Positions 17,645 through 25,906 of a stretch of DNA of 46,504 nt are shown here, piece after piece. The notes below the pieces were generated by a model, which saw only the letters and a list, made by a program, of their open reading frames with translations, was not told where the DNA came from and made no database searches. Made by a program: the position numbers and the translations under genes. The DNA is from Bacteroides cellulosilyticus DSM 14838 (GTDB taxonomy: Bacteria > Bacteroidota > Bacteroidia > Bacteroidales > Bacteroidaceae). Within the stretch, counting starts at the first letter, position 1, and each line of letters begins with the position of its first letter. The stretch lies in the NCBI RefSeq assembly GCF_000158035.1, contig NZ_EQ973490.1, forward strand, positions 1,576,886 to 1,623,389, written 5' to 3'.

Positions 17645-19975
17645 ATGATGAGACGAACAATCTATACATGCTATTCTCTGTTACTGGCAACTGTGTTGCT
17701 GCCGGGTACTACTTCGTGTACCAGTCGTTGTGGGACTGTTGACGAGTCGCGATTATCTTATATCGATACTCGTGTAGGTACCGCCCCCAGTGCGACCCAT
17801 ACAGCGGGGTTGTTTGGCAGGGATACGGAAGAATACGGGCAAACCCTCCCGGCGGTACTCGAACCCAACGGAATGAACTTCTGGACTGCGCAGACGCGGG
17901 ACACGGAGGAGAAATGCATAGCACCCTATTATTACGCAGATACTCTGTTGCAAGGCTTTCGTAACTCCCACTGGATTGTGGGCGGATGTACGCAGGACTA
18001 CGGTTCTATGACGTTGATGCCGCTCTTCGGTAAATTGCGTTGCCAGCCGGAAGCACGTTCCACCCGTTTCTCCCATGAGAAAGAAACGGCAACACCGGCT
18101 TATTATACGGTTTCCCTGCCGGATGAGAATATCTATGCCGAAATGACGGGGCGTTCGCGTTCCGCAATTTTCCGTTTCACATACAGCAAAGCGGGAAAAG
18201 GTTATCTGGTGGTAAACCCTAACAGTGATGAAGGTCAGGGATATATCTGCATCGACACCCTTAACAATCAGATTTACGGATATAATCCTGTTCACCGCAT
18301 TTATCAGGGTTGGGGAAAATCGGCAGGGTATAGCGGATATTTTATCATTCAGTTCCAAAAGAAGCTGACGGATTACGGTGTGTTCAGGGGAGATTCTTTG
18401 TCTCCCGGCGTCATTCAGATAGGAGATGCGGCGCAGATAGGTGCCTATGTGGAGTTTGATGTGACCGAAGGTGAAGAGGTATTGGTGAAAGCTGCCTCCT
18501 CTTTTACCGACCGGGATGGTGCTTTGAAGAACCTGAAAGCTGAAATCCCTCATTGGGACTTTGGACAGACTTGCACAGAGCTAAGACAGATGTGGGAGAA
18601 ACATCTCTCTGCTATTGATGTAGAGACCGAACGACTTGCAGACAAGGAAATGTTTTACGGTGCTTTCTATCGTGCTTCTTTTCTGCCGCATACATTCAAT
18701 GATATAGATGGCCGTTATCCCTCTTTTGCGAATGGCACTCCGATATGCCAACTTCCTGAAGGAGAAACGTATTATGAGGATTATAGTATGTGGGATACCT
18801 ACCGTGCCCTGCATCCGATGATCAATCTGCTTTTTCCGACAAAGGGGGGAGATATGATGCAATCTTTGGTGCATAAATATGAACAAGGTGGTTGGTTGCC
18901 CATCTTTCCTTGTTGGAATAGCTATACTGCCGCTATGATAGGCGATCATTGTATCTCCGCCATCAGCGATGCATACTGTAAGGGGATTCGTAATTTCGAT
19001 GTGGACAAGGCTTATGAAGGAATGCGTAAGAATGCCTTTGAAACTCCTTCTAACCTTGATGAATATAAAAATGGTATGGGGCGTCGAGCTCTGACCTCTT
19101 ATCTGGAGTACGGATATATTCCTCTTGAAGACGGTGTACCTGATGCTTTTCATACAAAGGAACAGGTATCACGTACCTTGGAATATGCTTATGATGACTT
19201 TGCCCTTGCACAGATGGCAAAAGCTTTGGGTAAGACGGATGATTACCAGGCATTGATACGGCGTGCTGCCAATTATCGCAATGTGATAGATCCCCGTACG
19301 GGATATGCCCAGGGGCGCCATGCCGATGGTACTTTTCTGAATGATGCCAATGCTTTTAATTTTGCCCGTTTTATTACTGAAGGTGCTCCCTGTCACTATA
19401 CCTGGTACGTGCCGCAAGATCCATACGGGCTGATGGCAAGTATGGGAGGGAAAGATAAGTATGTAGCCAAGTTGGATTCCATGTTCAGTGAACAACGTTA
19501 CTGGCATGGAAACGAGCCTTGTCATCAGGTTGCTTATATGTTCAATTATGCAGGTGAACCCTGGAAGACTCAGAGTGCTGTCCGCCACGTTATGGAAACG
19601 GAATATCTGAATGAACCGGGTGGACTTTCCGGCAATGACGATGCCGGACAGATGTCGGCCTGGTACATGTTTGCCGCTATGGGATTCTATCCGGTGTGTC
19701 CCGGTACTCCGTATTATATACTTGCCAGCCCCTCATTCCCCAGCTTCACGCTGAATCTTGAGAGTGGAAAGAAGTTCACAGTGAAAGCCCGTAACGCATC
19801 GCAGAGGAATATCTATATTCAGTCGGCAACGCTGAACGGAAAACCTTATACGCGAAACTACATTACCCATCAAGATATAGTGAACGGTGGTGTGATGGAG
19901 TTTGTGATGGGGGATAAACCGAATAAGGAGTGGGGAACGGCAGCGGAAGACTGTCCGCCGACGGTGATTGAGTGA
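17645..19975 (+). CDS. GH92 alpha-mannosidase lipoprotein
   Basis: A 776-residue protein with a lipoprotein signal ending at LPGTTSC, so it is probably outer-membrane anchored. The sequence opens with YIDTRVGTA (GH92 start motif) and holds EDYSMWDTYRALHPMI, WHGNEPCHQVAYMFNYAGEPW with the candidate acid Glu624, and GGLSGNDDAGQMSAWYMFAAMGFYPVCPG with Asp665/Asp666 as candidate base residues. GH92 enzymes are calcium-dependent exo-alpha-mannosidases, mostly 1,2- or 1,3-linkage. Here the neighbours suggest a complex host or plant glycan rather than simple yeast mannan. Second GH92 of the window; the other, at 41361, is only distantly similar. Confidence 0.95.
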   Translation: MMRRTIYTCYSLLLATVLLPGTTSCTSRCGTVDESRLSYIDTRVGTAPSATHTAGLFGRDTEEYGQTLPAVLEPNGMNFWTAQTRDTEEKCIAPYYYADTLLQGFRNSHWIVGGCTQDYGSMTLMPLFGKLRCQPEARSTRFSHEKETATPAYYTVSLPDENIYAEMTGRSRSAIFRFTYSKAGKGYLVVNPNSDEGQGYICIDTLNNQIYGYNPVHRIYQGWGKSAGYSGYFIIQFQKKLTDYGVFRGDSLSPGVIQIGDAAQIGAYVEFDVTEGEEVLVKAASSFTDRDGALKNLKAEIPHWDFGQTCTELRQMWEKHLSAIDVETERLADKEMFYGAFYRASFLPHTFNDIDGRYPSFANGTPICQLPEGETYYEDYSMWDTYRALHPMINLLFPTKGGDMMQSLVHKYEQGGWLPIFPCWNSYTAAMIGDHCISAISDAYCKGIRNFDVDKAYEGMRKNAFETPSNLDEYKNGMGRRALTSYLEYGYIPLEDGVPDAFHTKEQVSRTLEYAYDDFALAQMAKALGKTDDYQALIRRAANYRNVIDPRTGYAQGRHADGTFLNDANAFNFARFITEGAPCHYTWYVPQDPYGLMASMGGKDKYVAKLDSMFSEQRYWHGNEPCHQVAYMFNYAGEPWKTQSAVRHVMETEYLNEPGGLSGNDDAGQMSAWYMFAAMGFYPVCPGTPYYILASPSFPSFTLNLESGKKFTVKARNASQRNIYIQSATLNGKPYTRNYITHQDIVNGGVMEFVMGDKPNKEWGTAAEDCPPTVIE

Positions 19976-19976
19976 T

Positions 19977-20110
19977 GAGCTACATGCTACGAGCTACAAG
20001 TGCCTTCCGGTATGTTAGTGTAAAATAATAGTTGATAGCTTATAGGACTATATAGCGCAGCACTCGTAGCTTGTAGCTCGTAACTTGCAGCTTGTAGCCC
20101 GTAGCTTACT
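19977..20110. repeat. Heptad repeat island (GCTACRA units), partly inverted
   Basis: Right after the GH92 stop, GAGCTACATGCTACGAGCTA reads as 7-bp units GCTACGA/GCTACAA. After about 60 bases (20063-20108) the opposite orientation follows in six consecutive heptads: CGTAGCT, TGTAGCT, CGTAACT, TGCAGCT, TGTAGCC, CGTAGCT. The two halves can form a long imperfect hairpin. A short relic, AAGCTACAAGCTACTG, recurs at 21549-21564 after the GH28 gene. It resembles the intergenic repeats scattered in Bacteroides genomes. Confidence 0.65.
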
Positions 20111-20132
20111 AATTTTAAGAAAGATAACTTAT

Positions 20133-21542
20133 ATGAGAGCAAAAGCATTTTTGTTTGTCCTGTGCAGCATCTTGCTGTTAGGGGCATGCGGCACTCCGAA
20201 GACCGGAGGGACTATTTATAACATTATGGACTACGGAGCCAAAGGTGATGGTGTCACCGATGATGCCGCGGCCATACAAGCTGCTATCGATCAGTGTTCC
20301 AAGTCGGGTGGCGGAATGGTACTGGTTCCGGCAGGGCGTACTTTCATGTGCAGCCCTTTCCATCTGGCTTCATTTGTGGAATTGCATCTGGAACCTAATT
20401 CCTGTCTGCTTGCCAATCCTGATGAGGCTGCCTATACACTGAGCGCTTTCCGTGATAATCGTGGTGAAGGCATGATGTGGATTCATGGTCAAGATCTGAA
20501 AGAGGTATCTATCACCGGAACAGGAGCCATAGATGGAAACGGTGTCTCCTTTATGGGTAAGGAACTGGAAGACTCTTATGAACTGAAACCGGTGACCGAC
20601 TTTGATCCCCGTCCGCATGTACTGACGCTTATCAATATAGAGAAAACAGTGATCCGTGATGTGACAATCCGCAACAGTGCCTATTGGACGGTTCATCTCA
20701 TCGGTTGCAACGATGTCTCCATCGATGGCATCTCTATCCTGAATAACTTGAAGATACGCAACGGTGACGGCATCGATGTAGACCATTCCAAGAATGTACG
20801 TATAGCCAATTGCCATATCGAATCGGGTGATGACTGCATCTGTCTGAAGAATCGTCGTGAGTTTGAAGAATACGGTTCGTGCGAAGACATAGTTGTAACC
20901 AACTGTACTATGGTTTCCCGTTCCTGTGCCATCAAGATCGGTTCGGAAAATATGGATAAGATTAATAATGTACTGTTCAATAACTGTATCATCAAGAACA
21001 GTAACCGTGGCATCGGTATTCAGAACCGGGATGAAGGAACGGTTACCAATGTGATTTTCTCTAATATGATTGTGGATTGCATGTTCTTCTCCGATGTCTG
21101 GTGGGGAAAGGCGGAACCTATTTACGTGACTTCCTATCCGCGTGCCGTAGGCAATCATAAAGATGCCGGCTGGCGTTTCCCGAAGGGAGCTACCGAAGGA
21201 CGTTGCGGAGAGGTGAGCCGTATTTACTTCACAAATATCAAATGCACCAGCGAGAACGGCATCTTTGTAGGTGGGGATACACAAGACAAAGTGAATCATA
21301 TCTACTTTGAAGACGTAGACCTGCTATTGCAAAAGCGTACGGCTTATGAGGGTGGTATCTATGATAAACGTCCGTGTGTGGGCGAAGGGTTTATCCATGA
21401 TAAGACGTATGGTTTTTATATCGATACGGCATCTGATATTCTGATAGATGATTGCACCGTTACTTGGGGAGATATCCGTCCCGATCAGGCAACAGAAGGC
21501 ATTGGGCAGAGGGATGTTCGTAATCTGAAAATAAAGAAATAA
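20133..21542 (+). CDS. GH28 polygalacturonase-like lipoprotein
   Basis: About 469 residues with a lipoprotein signal (FVLCSILLLGACG) and a right-handed beta-helix glycosidase body. IYNIMDYGAKGDGVTDDAAAIQAAID is the standard entry to GH28/pectate-lyase-like folds. The catalytic block NGDGIDVDHSKNV, then ESGDDCICLK (Asp pair), CAIKIGSEN and GIGIQNRDEG matches bacterial GH28 exo-acting or rhamnogalacturonan-type enzymes, where the classic GHG motif is replaced. The ATG at 20133 gives a clean signal peptide; the frame extends further upstream into repeats. A pectin-type hydrolase next to GH89 and GH92 is unusual, so the true substrate may be another uronic-acid-containing glycan. Confidence 0.9.
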   Translation: MRAKAFLFVLCSILLLGACGTPKTGGTIYNIMDYGAKGDGVTDDAAAIQAAIDQCSKSGGGMVLVPAGRTFMCSPFHLASFVELHLEPNSCLLANPDEAAYTLSAFRDNRGEGMMWIHGQDLKEVSITGTGAIDGNGVSFMGKELEDSYELKPVTDFDPRPHVLTLINIEKTVIRDVTIRNSAYWTVHLIGCNDVSIDGISILNNLKIRNGDGIDVDHSKNVRIANCHIESGDDCICLKNRREFEEYGSCEDIVVTNCTMVSRSCAIKIGSENMDKINNVLFNNCIIKNSNRGIGIQNRDEGTVTNVIFSNMIVDCMFFSDVWWGKAEPIYVTSYPRAVGNHKDAGWRFPKGATEGRCGEVSRIYFTNIKCTSENGIFVGGDTQDKVNHIYFEDVDLLLQKRTAYEGGIYDKRPCVGEGFIHDKTYGFYIDTASDILIDDCTVTWGDIRPDQATEGIGQRDVRNLKIKK

Positions 21543-21597
21543 AAGTGATAAGCTACAAGCTACTGATTCATATTAATAACTTAAATTCGTCACGAAG

Positions 21598-22839
21598 ATG
21601 AGACAAAGCATAATTTTTATCTTGTATTTGCTGTGTACTTTCACAGCTCGTTCCCAGTCTGCATTAACTCCGGAGCAGACAGGAAGTATTTATTATGCTT
21701 ATCCTGTTCCTTCATCCACCTATACTCCTGCCCCTGCTGGTTATGAGCCTTTCTACATCAGTCACTACGGTCGTCACGGTTCCCGCTGGATGACGGCGGA
21801 TGAGCGTTATACGGAAGTTATCTGCGTCTTTGATTCCCTTTATCAATGTTCCGAACTGACCCCCCTTGGCGTGGATGTCCGCGAACGTCTGCATAAGGTT
21901 TGGGAAGATGCCCGCGGATGTAGTGGAAGTATCACCCCACTTGGCGAGCGCCAGCACCGTGAGATAGCCGAACGGATGTATCATAACTTTCCGCAAGTAT
22001 TTCGGGGGGACGCTTTCATTGACGCCCGCTCATCCACTTCCCTGCGTTGTGCCGTGAGTATGAGTTATTTCACCGAACGCCTGAAAGAACTGAATCCTGG
22101 CCTGCAAGTAAACCGTAGAGCTTACCATCGGTATATGGATTATATCGCCTATACATCCCCCGAAGGTGAGAAATTTGCTTCTGAGAAGGCTCCGTGGAGG
22201 CGTAGCTTCAGAGAGTTTGAAAAAAAGAACGTCCGTCCCGAACGTCTGATGGCCTCCCTGTTTGTGAAGCCTGAAGCGATAACGGATCAAGACGCCATGA
22301 TGCGCAGCCTTTATTGGATTGCCGCTGATATGCAGAATGTTGAGTTGGATTTGTCTTTCTATGATATCTTTGAATATGAGGAATTAGTAGGAGTCTGGAA
22401 GACAGTGAATGCCCGCATGTATGTTTGCAATGCTGCTGCTCCGCTCAATGGCGGCCTGATGCCTCGTTGTGCCGTACCTTTGCTGCGTAATATCCTGGAA
22501 AGTGCGGATGCCGCCATAGAGAAAGGAACCCCTGCGGCCGATCTCCGTTTCGGACATGATACTCATCTCATTCGTCTGCTTGCTTTGATGCAGATAGAAG
22601 GATGTAGTAATCAGGAGGTGGATATGGAGAAGTTTCATCTTGCCTGGCAAGATTACCGGGTTTCTCCTATGGGAGCTAATCTTCAACTGATTTTCTATCG
22701 CGATAAGAAGAATGATATACTGGTGAAATTCCTGTTGAACGAGTGTGAAGTGACACTGCCGTTGAAGAGCAAAATGGTTCCTTATTATTCATGGAAAGAG
22801 GTTGAAACTTTCCTGGCGGAGATAATAGGAAAAGAATAG
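21598..22839 (+). CDS. Histidine acid phosphatase, MINPP/phytase-like
   Basis: 413 residues with a Sec signal peptide (RQSIIFILYLLCTFTARSQ). The phosphohistidine motif is HYGRHGSRW with His60, and the proton-donor motif of the branch is GHDTHLIRLL with His320/Asp321. The spacing and the HYGRHG form recall Bacteroides multiple inositol polyphosphate phosphatases, which dephosphorylate phytate (InsP6) in the periplasm or in outer membrane vesicles. The substrate is inferred; it could also remove phosphate from sugars. Last gene of the plus-strand block, 55 bases after GH28. Confidence 0.88.
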   Translation: MRQSIIFILYLLCTFTARSQSALTPEQTGSIYYAYPVPSSTYTPAPAGYEPFYISHYGRHGSRWMTADERYTEVICVFDSLYQCSELTPLGVDVRERLHKVWEDARGCSGSITPLGERQHREIAERMYHNFPQVFRGDAFIDARSSTSLRCAVSMSYFTERLKELNPGLQVNRRAYHRYMDYIAYTSPEGEKFASEKAPWRRSFREFEKKNVRPERLMASLFVKPEAITDQDAMMRSLYWIAADMQNVELDLSFYDIFEYEELVGVWKTVNARMYVCNAAAPLNGGLMPRCAVPLLRNILESADAAIEKGTPAADLRFGHDTHLIRLLALMQIEGCSNQEVDMEKFHLAWQDYRVSPMGANLQLIFYRDKKNDILVKFLLNECEVTLPLKSKMVPYYSWKEVETFLAEIIGKE

Positions 22840-22915
22840 CCGTAAAGTAAGAATATATAAAGGATTACCACCCAATCTCGGCGTTTATAGAGCAATCAAC
22901 TCCTGTTTTGACTAA

Positions 22916-22972
22916 AAGTTGTATTTTTTATCCTAAAATAAATACAACTTGTGCAAAATATATATATCTTTG
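22916..22972 (+). promoter_or_regulatory. Perfect 11-bp inverted repeat upstream of a -7 box (putative operator/promoter)
   Basis: AAGTTGTATTT (22916-22926) and AAATACAACTT (22940-22950) are exact inverse copies with a 13-base spacer. TATCTTTG at 22965-22972 fits the -7 consensus, about 74 bases before the lipoprotein ATG. The repeat would cover the -33 region, as expected of an operator for a dimeric regulator. No T-run follows, so it is less likely to be the terminator of the preceding gene. Confidence 0.45.
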
Positions 22973-23045
22973 TATCAGAGAATATGCTTTTACTTTAAAG
23001 TAACAGGCAATAAAAGAATCGTTTAACATAAAAAACAGGAAGCGT

Positions 23046-24140
23046 ATGAATAGAATTCTTAAGTTGGGACTTTTAAGTGTCATTGTAGGCGCCTTGTATT
23101 CTTGTAGTTCCGATAGTCTATACGATCCGGACAAAGCAGGAGATGTAAAGCTTGCTCAGTATGAAGCAGCTTTTGTAGGAAAGTATGGAGCAATTGCTTC
23201 TAATCAGAATTGGGGATTTGGAGGGACAACAACACGTAGTTCCAATCCTAATAGCAATCAATGGAAGGACTTCGTGGAAGTTCCCTCAAGTGATGATCTT
23301 ACTTCTGAGAAAATAAACAAAATTGTAGAGCTTTTCAAAGATCCTTCAAAGGCCACTGTTATAGAGAGTGTGAATTGGTCGGATTTCTTTGTTCAGCATG
23401 TCTACTATGGAAATAAGGACAATATGAATCAATTGGCTGTACATAAGGAGAAGAATGGGACTCCGGATGAGGTTTACAATTTCAATAAATCAGCCGGAAG
23501 TATCATGTTTATGTATGACAGCGGTACAAGTTCATTCAGCTATAAGGGCGAAGGAGGCACCAGATATGATGAACATATAATAATATTCTATGAAGGAGAT
23601 TATTATGTTGGACTTGATTTTGAGTGCTATATGAATCAAAACACTCCACCGGATGGAGATTATAGCGATTGGATCGTACGAATTGTTCCGGCTAAATATA
23701 TAAAAGCCCAAAGAATCATGGCGGAAGATCTTACAATATCTGGTGGAGATTTCGATTTCAATGATGTTGTATTTGATGCCGTAACCGTGAATGGTGCAAC
23801 TGTGGTGACCTTACAGGCAGCCGGTGGTACAATGCCTTTGTATATTGAAGACAATGAAGTACACGAACTGTTTGGCGTTTCTCAATCCACAATGGTGAAT
23901 ACTTATGACAAGCAGGCAAAAGCTCCGGTAATATTCCGACTAAAGAACAGATATAACGATATAAAAGATATACCCGTTCGCGTGAATGATGTGATATTGC
24001 CGGCAGAAGTGGGGAAAGCTCCAGGGAAACTGTGCTGTCCGACTACCTGTGAGTGGACTGATGAACGGCAGAACATTGAAATCAAGTATCCGAATTTCCA
24101 GGCAGCAGTGGAAAACGGCAATATCAATTGGTGGGAGTAA
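23046..24140 (+). CDS. LruC-domain-type surface lipoprotein
   Basis: 364 residues with a lipoprotein signal (KLGLLSVIVGALYSCSS). The motif GGDFDFNDVVFDA near residue 235 is the signature of the LruC/DUF4842-like domain of Bacteroides surface proteins and may bind calcium. The N-terminal half has YEAAFVGKYGAIASNQNWGFG, which is also common in these lipoproteins. Function is unknown; such proteins are often adhesin- or fimbria-like. It is monocistronic: an upstream promoter candidate with inverted repeat lies at 22916-22972 and a strong hairpin follows at 24197. It does not obviously belong to the preceding enzyme cluster. Confidence 0.8.
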   Translation: MNRILKLGLLSVIVGALYSCSSDSLYDPDKAGDVKLAQYEAAFVGKYGAIASNQNWGFGGTTTRSSNPNSNQWKDFVEVPSSDDLTSEKINKIVELFKDPSKATVIESVNWSDFFVQHVYYGNKDNMNQLAVHKEKNGTPDEVYNFNKSAGSIMFMYDSGTSSFSYKGEGGTRYDEHIIIFYEGDYYVGLDFECYMNQNTPPDGDYSDWIVRIVPAKYIKAQRIMAEDLTISGGDFDFNDVVFDAVTVNGATVVTLQAAGGTMPLYIEDNEVHELFGVSQSTMVNTYDKQAKAPVIFRLKNRYNDIKDIPVRVNDVILPAEVGKAPGKLCCPTTCEWTDERQNIEIKYPNFQAAVENGNINWWE

Positions 24141-24196
24141 TCAGTAATTCTGCTACTCTTCTTGTGATAGAATAGGAAACGAAATCTAAAGAATAT

Positions 24197-24240
24197 ATTT
24201 CCCATTCAACCCGGATTCTGATCCGGTTGAATGGGAAATT
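24197..24240. terminator. Stem-loop terminator after the LruC lipoprotein gene
   Basis: ATTTCCCATTCAA-C-CCGGAT pairs with ATCCGGTTGAATGGGAAAT around a TCTG loop. The stem is 19 bp with one bulged C, followed by TTTG. The A-run/T-run edges make it potentially bidirectional. Confidence 0.75.
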
Positions 24241-24392
24241 TGTTTTGATGATAGAGATTCATCAATGGGTCTTTGTTTGTCATAAGTTTTTAGATTTGTG
24301 TCAACATCAAATGGCTGAATTCCGTCAAATGCATATACTGGCAAACTATAATTACAGGATTTTTAGTTTCAGTCTTTCAGCCGGTTCTTCTA

Positions 24393-24502
24393 GTATCTAT
24401 ATATGGGTGCCATTGGATCTATAGATGCGGCACGTTGGATCTATAGATGCGACACGTCCGATCTATAGACCCAACAGGTCCGATATATAGGTGGGTCACG
24501 CC
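24393..24502. repeat. Five 22-bp tandem units around ATCTATAG
   Basis: Units start exactly at 24393, 24415, 24437, 24459 and 24481. Each begins with GNATMTATA (mostly GGATCTATAGAT or CGATCTATAGAC), and most end with a CACG-like or similar trailer. The core ATCTATAGAT is itself palindromic. Units are 60-90% alike, so the array is degenerate. No spacer-like unique sequence lies between units, so it is not a CRISPR. Confidence 0.85.
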
Positions 24503-24681
24503 TATTGTTGATGAACGACTTAAGAGTTTCGTAAGTGTGTAACGAACGGACTTAATAGAATAATAATAATGATGCTAATATTTTCATTCTGCAAGCATAA
24601 AGATATTATTATGTGCATTCCGCTAACATGTGTTTGATGCAAACAGGCTCTTCTGGCTCAATGAATCCTCATTTTCCTTGA

Positions 24682-24879
24682 AACAGACCATCTGTTTGCC
24701 TCGAACTAACCATGTAATTGAGCATAACTAACCATGTAATAAGGTATAACTAATAATGTAATTGCGCACAACTAACTATGTAATTTGCAAAATGGCTACA
24801 CCTTTTGCCCAAAAGGGTGTAGCTATCCTGCAAAAAGGGTGACACCATCCGGATGAAAGGGTGTAGCCTTCTCCAAAAC
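24682..24879. repeat. Nine 22-bp units in two sequence families, in phase
   Basis: Units begin every 22 bp at 24682, 24704, 24726, 24748, 24770, 24792, 24814, 24836 and 24858. Those at 24704-24791 share AACTAACCATGTAAT; the unit at 24682 is a diverged relative. From 24792 the sequence changes to a family whose last three units start AGGGTG (AGGGTGTAGC, AGGGTGACAC, AGGGTGTAGC), while the first (ATGGCTACACCTTTTG) carries the motif inverted. The 22-bp register is unbroken across the switch and equals that of the array at 24393-24502. Confidence 0.85.
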
Positions 24880-25442
24880 CGGTTTATTCTGTTCTATCTG
24901 AACACGAGCCCCAACCATCCGGCAAGTTTCATTTTGCAGTAATACTGTTAATCATAAAGACTATTTAAAGCGGATCGGTAGATAAAAAGATCATAGTGAT
25001 TCTTTTTCTTGCAGACAGCAATCACTGTACGTTTTTACTAAACGTTCTCCTTGCGCTTTTCACTTCTTCCCCTCCGACAGTGCTGAAAGAAAGCATTCTC
25101 GCACGTTAGAATTATCAATTTGACATATTGACATATCGGTCGCATCACTGAGTGATTCCGGGATGGTTCAGCTCATTCAGCGGAGGTTTCAGCCGTAAAG
25201 CTTATAAATGAGGCGATTCGGGAATAGGCTGAAGAACTGAAAGATAAAAATGAAAATAAAAGTATGTCCTGACAAAGTAAGAAAGTAACTTTACTCAAGT
25301 TTTGCATGTAACCTTTCAGGCTGCTTGCGAAACTCTTGAATAACTTTATAGTCCCGAGTTCATCCGTCCCAAGTTGTTTTTTAAGTGTTACCTAATAAAA
25401 CCAGTATAATCTGTACCAAGTTATTTTTTAGTCATTACTAAG

Positions 25443-25820
25443 TTGGAGAATAATGGATGTAACATAATAGTAAGCGACTGCTCAACTACATCTTGCTATT
25501 CTAACAGAACTTTAACAGCTAAATTCACTGTAATTGACACTAAAGTTACGATAAAATTCACTATACAAAACAATAGCTCGGTATCGATACAATCAATAAA
25601 TCATGCCTATTCTTGTGCTGATGGTTCTGTATATAAGGTTAATCATGGAGGAGGTATTGCTCCAGGGCAAAAACATGAAGCCAGTATCTTGATTTCAAGT
25701 AGTAAACTCCCTATGACATTTATAAATGTTTCAGACTCATATCCGTCTGGACTGTCAGGTTCCTCATATCCAAGTACGGTTAGCAGTACAACAACAGAGG
25801 TTTTGGTCACTGCAAATTAA
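25443..25820 (+). CDS. Hypothetical Ser/Thr-rich small protein, possibly 5'-truncated
   Basis: The frame is open from 25410. The only start candidate at the beginning is TTG (25443); no ATG gives a full-length product. The 125 residues are rich in Ser, Thr, Asn and beta-prone segments (TLTAKFTVIDTKVTIKFTIQ, ASILISSSKLPMTFINVSD) with four Cys near the N-terminus (CNIIVSDCSTTSC, YSCADG). This looks like one immunoglobulin-like or secreted beta domain without a signal peptide. Codons are AT-rich. No family recognised. It converges on the next gene with a shared terminator hairpin at 25838-25874. Confidence 0.5.
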   Translation: MENNGCNIIVSDCSTTSCYSNRTLTAKFTVIDTKVTIKFTIQNNSSVSIQSINHAYSCADGSVYKVNHGGGIAPGQKHEASILISSSKLPMTFINVSDSYPSGLSGSSYPSTVSSTTTEVLVTAN

Positions 25821-25837
25821 TAATTAATTTCAAAAGG

Positions 25838-25874
25838 GAACAAGGCTGAACTCATTTATGGAACAGCCTTGTTT
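25838..25874. terminator. Bidirectional hairpin between convergent genes
   Basis: AACAAGGCTG and CAGCCTTGTTT are inverse copies around an 11-13-base loop, flanked by an A-rich left side and T-rich right side. It lies between the ends of two convergent genes. Confidence 0.65.
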
Positions 25875-25906
25875 CTTATGAATTACGTATAGGGAAATAT
25901 ACTTAT

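Larger units (their letters stand above)
24241..25442. other. 1.2-kb non-coding region with periodic repeats
   Basis: No credible gene was found on either strand. It contains the 22-bp arrays annotated at 24393-24502 and 24682-24879. The stretch 24503-24681 is AT-rich with weak echoes of the same spacing. 24880-25442 holds nothing recognisable apart from a loose direct repeat of CCAAGTT near 25369 and 25416, each followed by a T-run. Confidence 0.6.

Noticed and set aside
20370..21299. A 309-codon minus-strand frame
   Set aside because: Antisense to the GH28 gene; no motif.
24227..24424. Small plus-strand ORF of 65 codons
   Set aside because: It starts inside the terminator hairpin and ends in the repeat array; no ribosome-binding site or protein-like pattern.
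24393..24879. Possible CRISPR array
   Set aside because: Units are directly adjacent with no unique spacers, units are degenerate and differ between blocks, and no cas gene is nearby.
25353..25425. Loose direct repeat of CCAAGTT followed by T-runs, considered as an attachment site
   Set aside because: Copies are short, 47 bases apart and not repeated at the other edge of the island, so no att pair can be supported.
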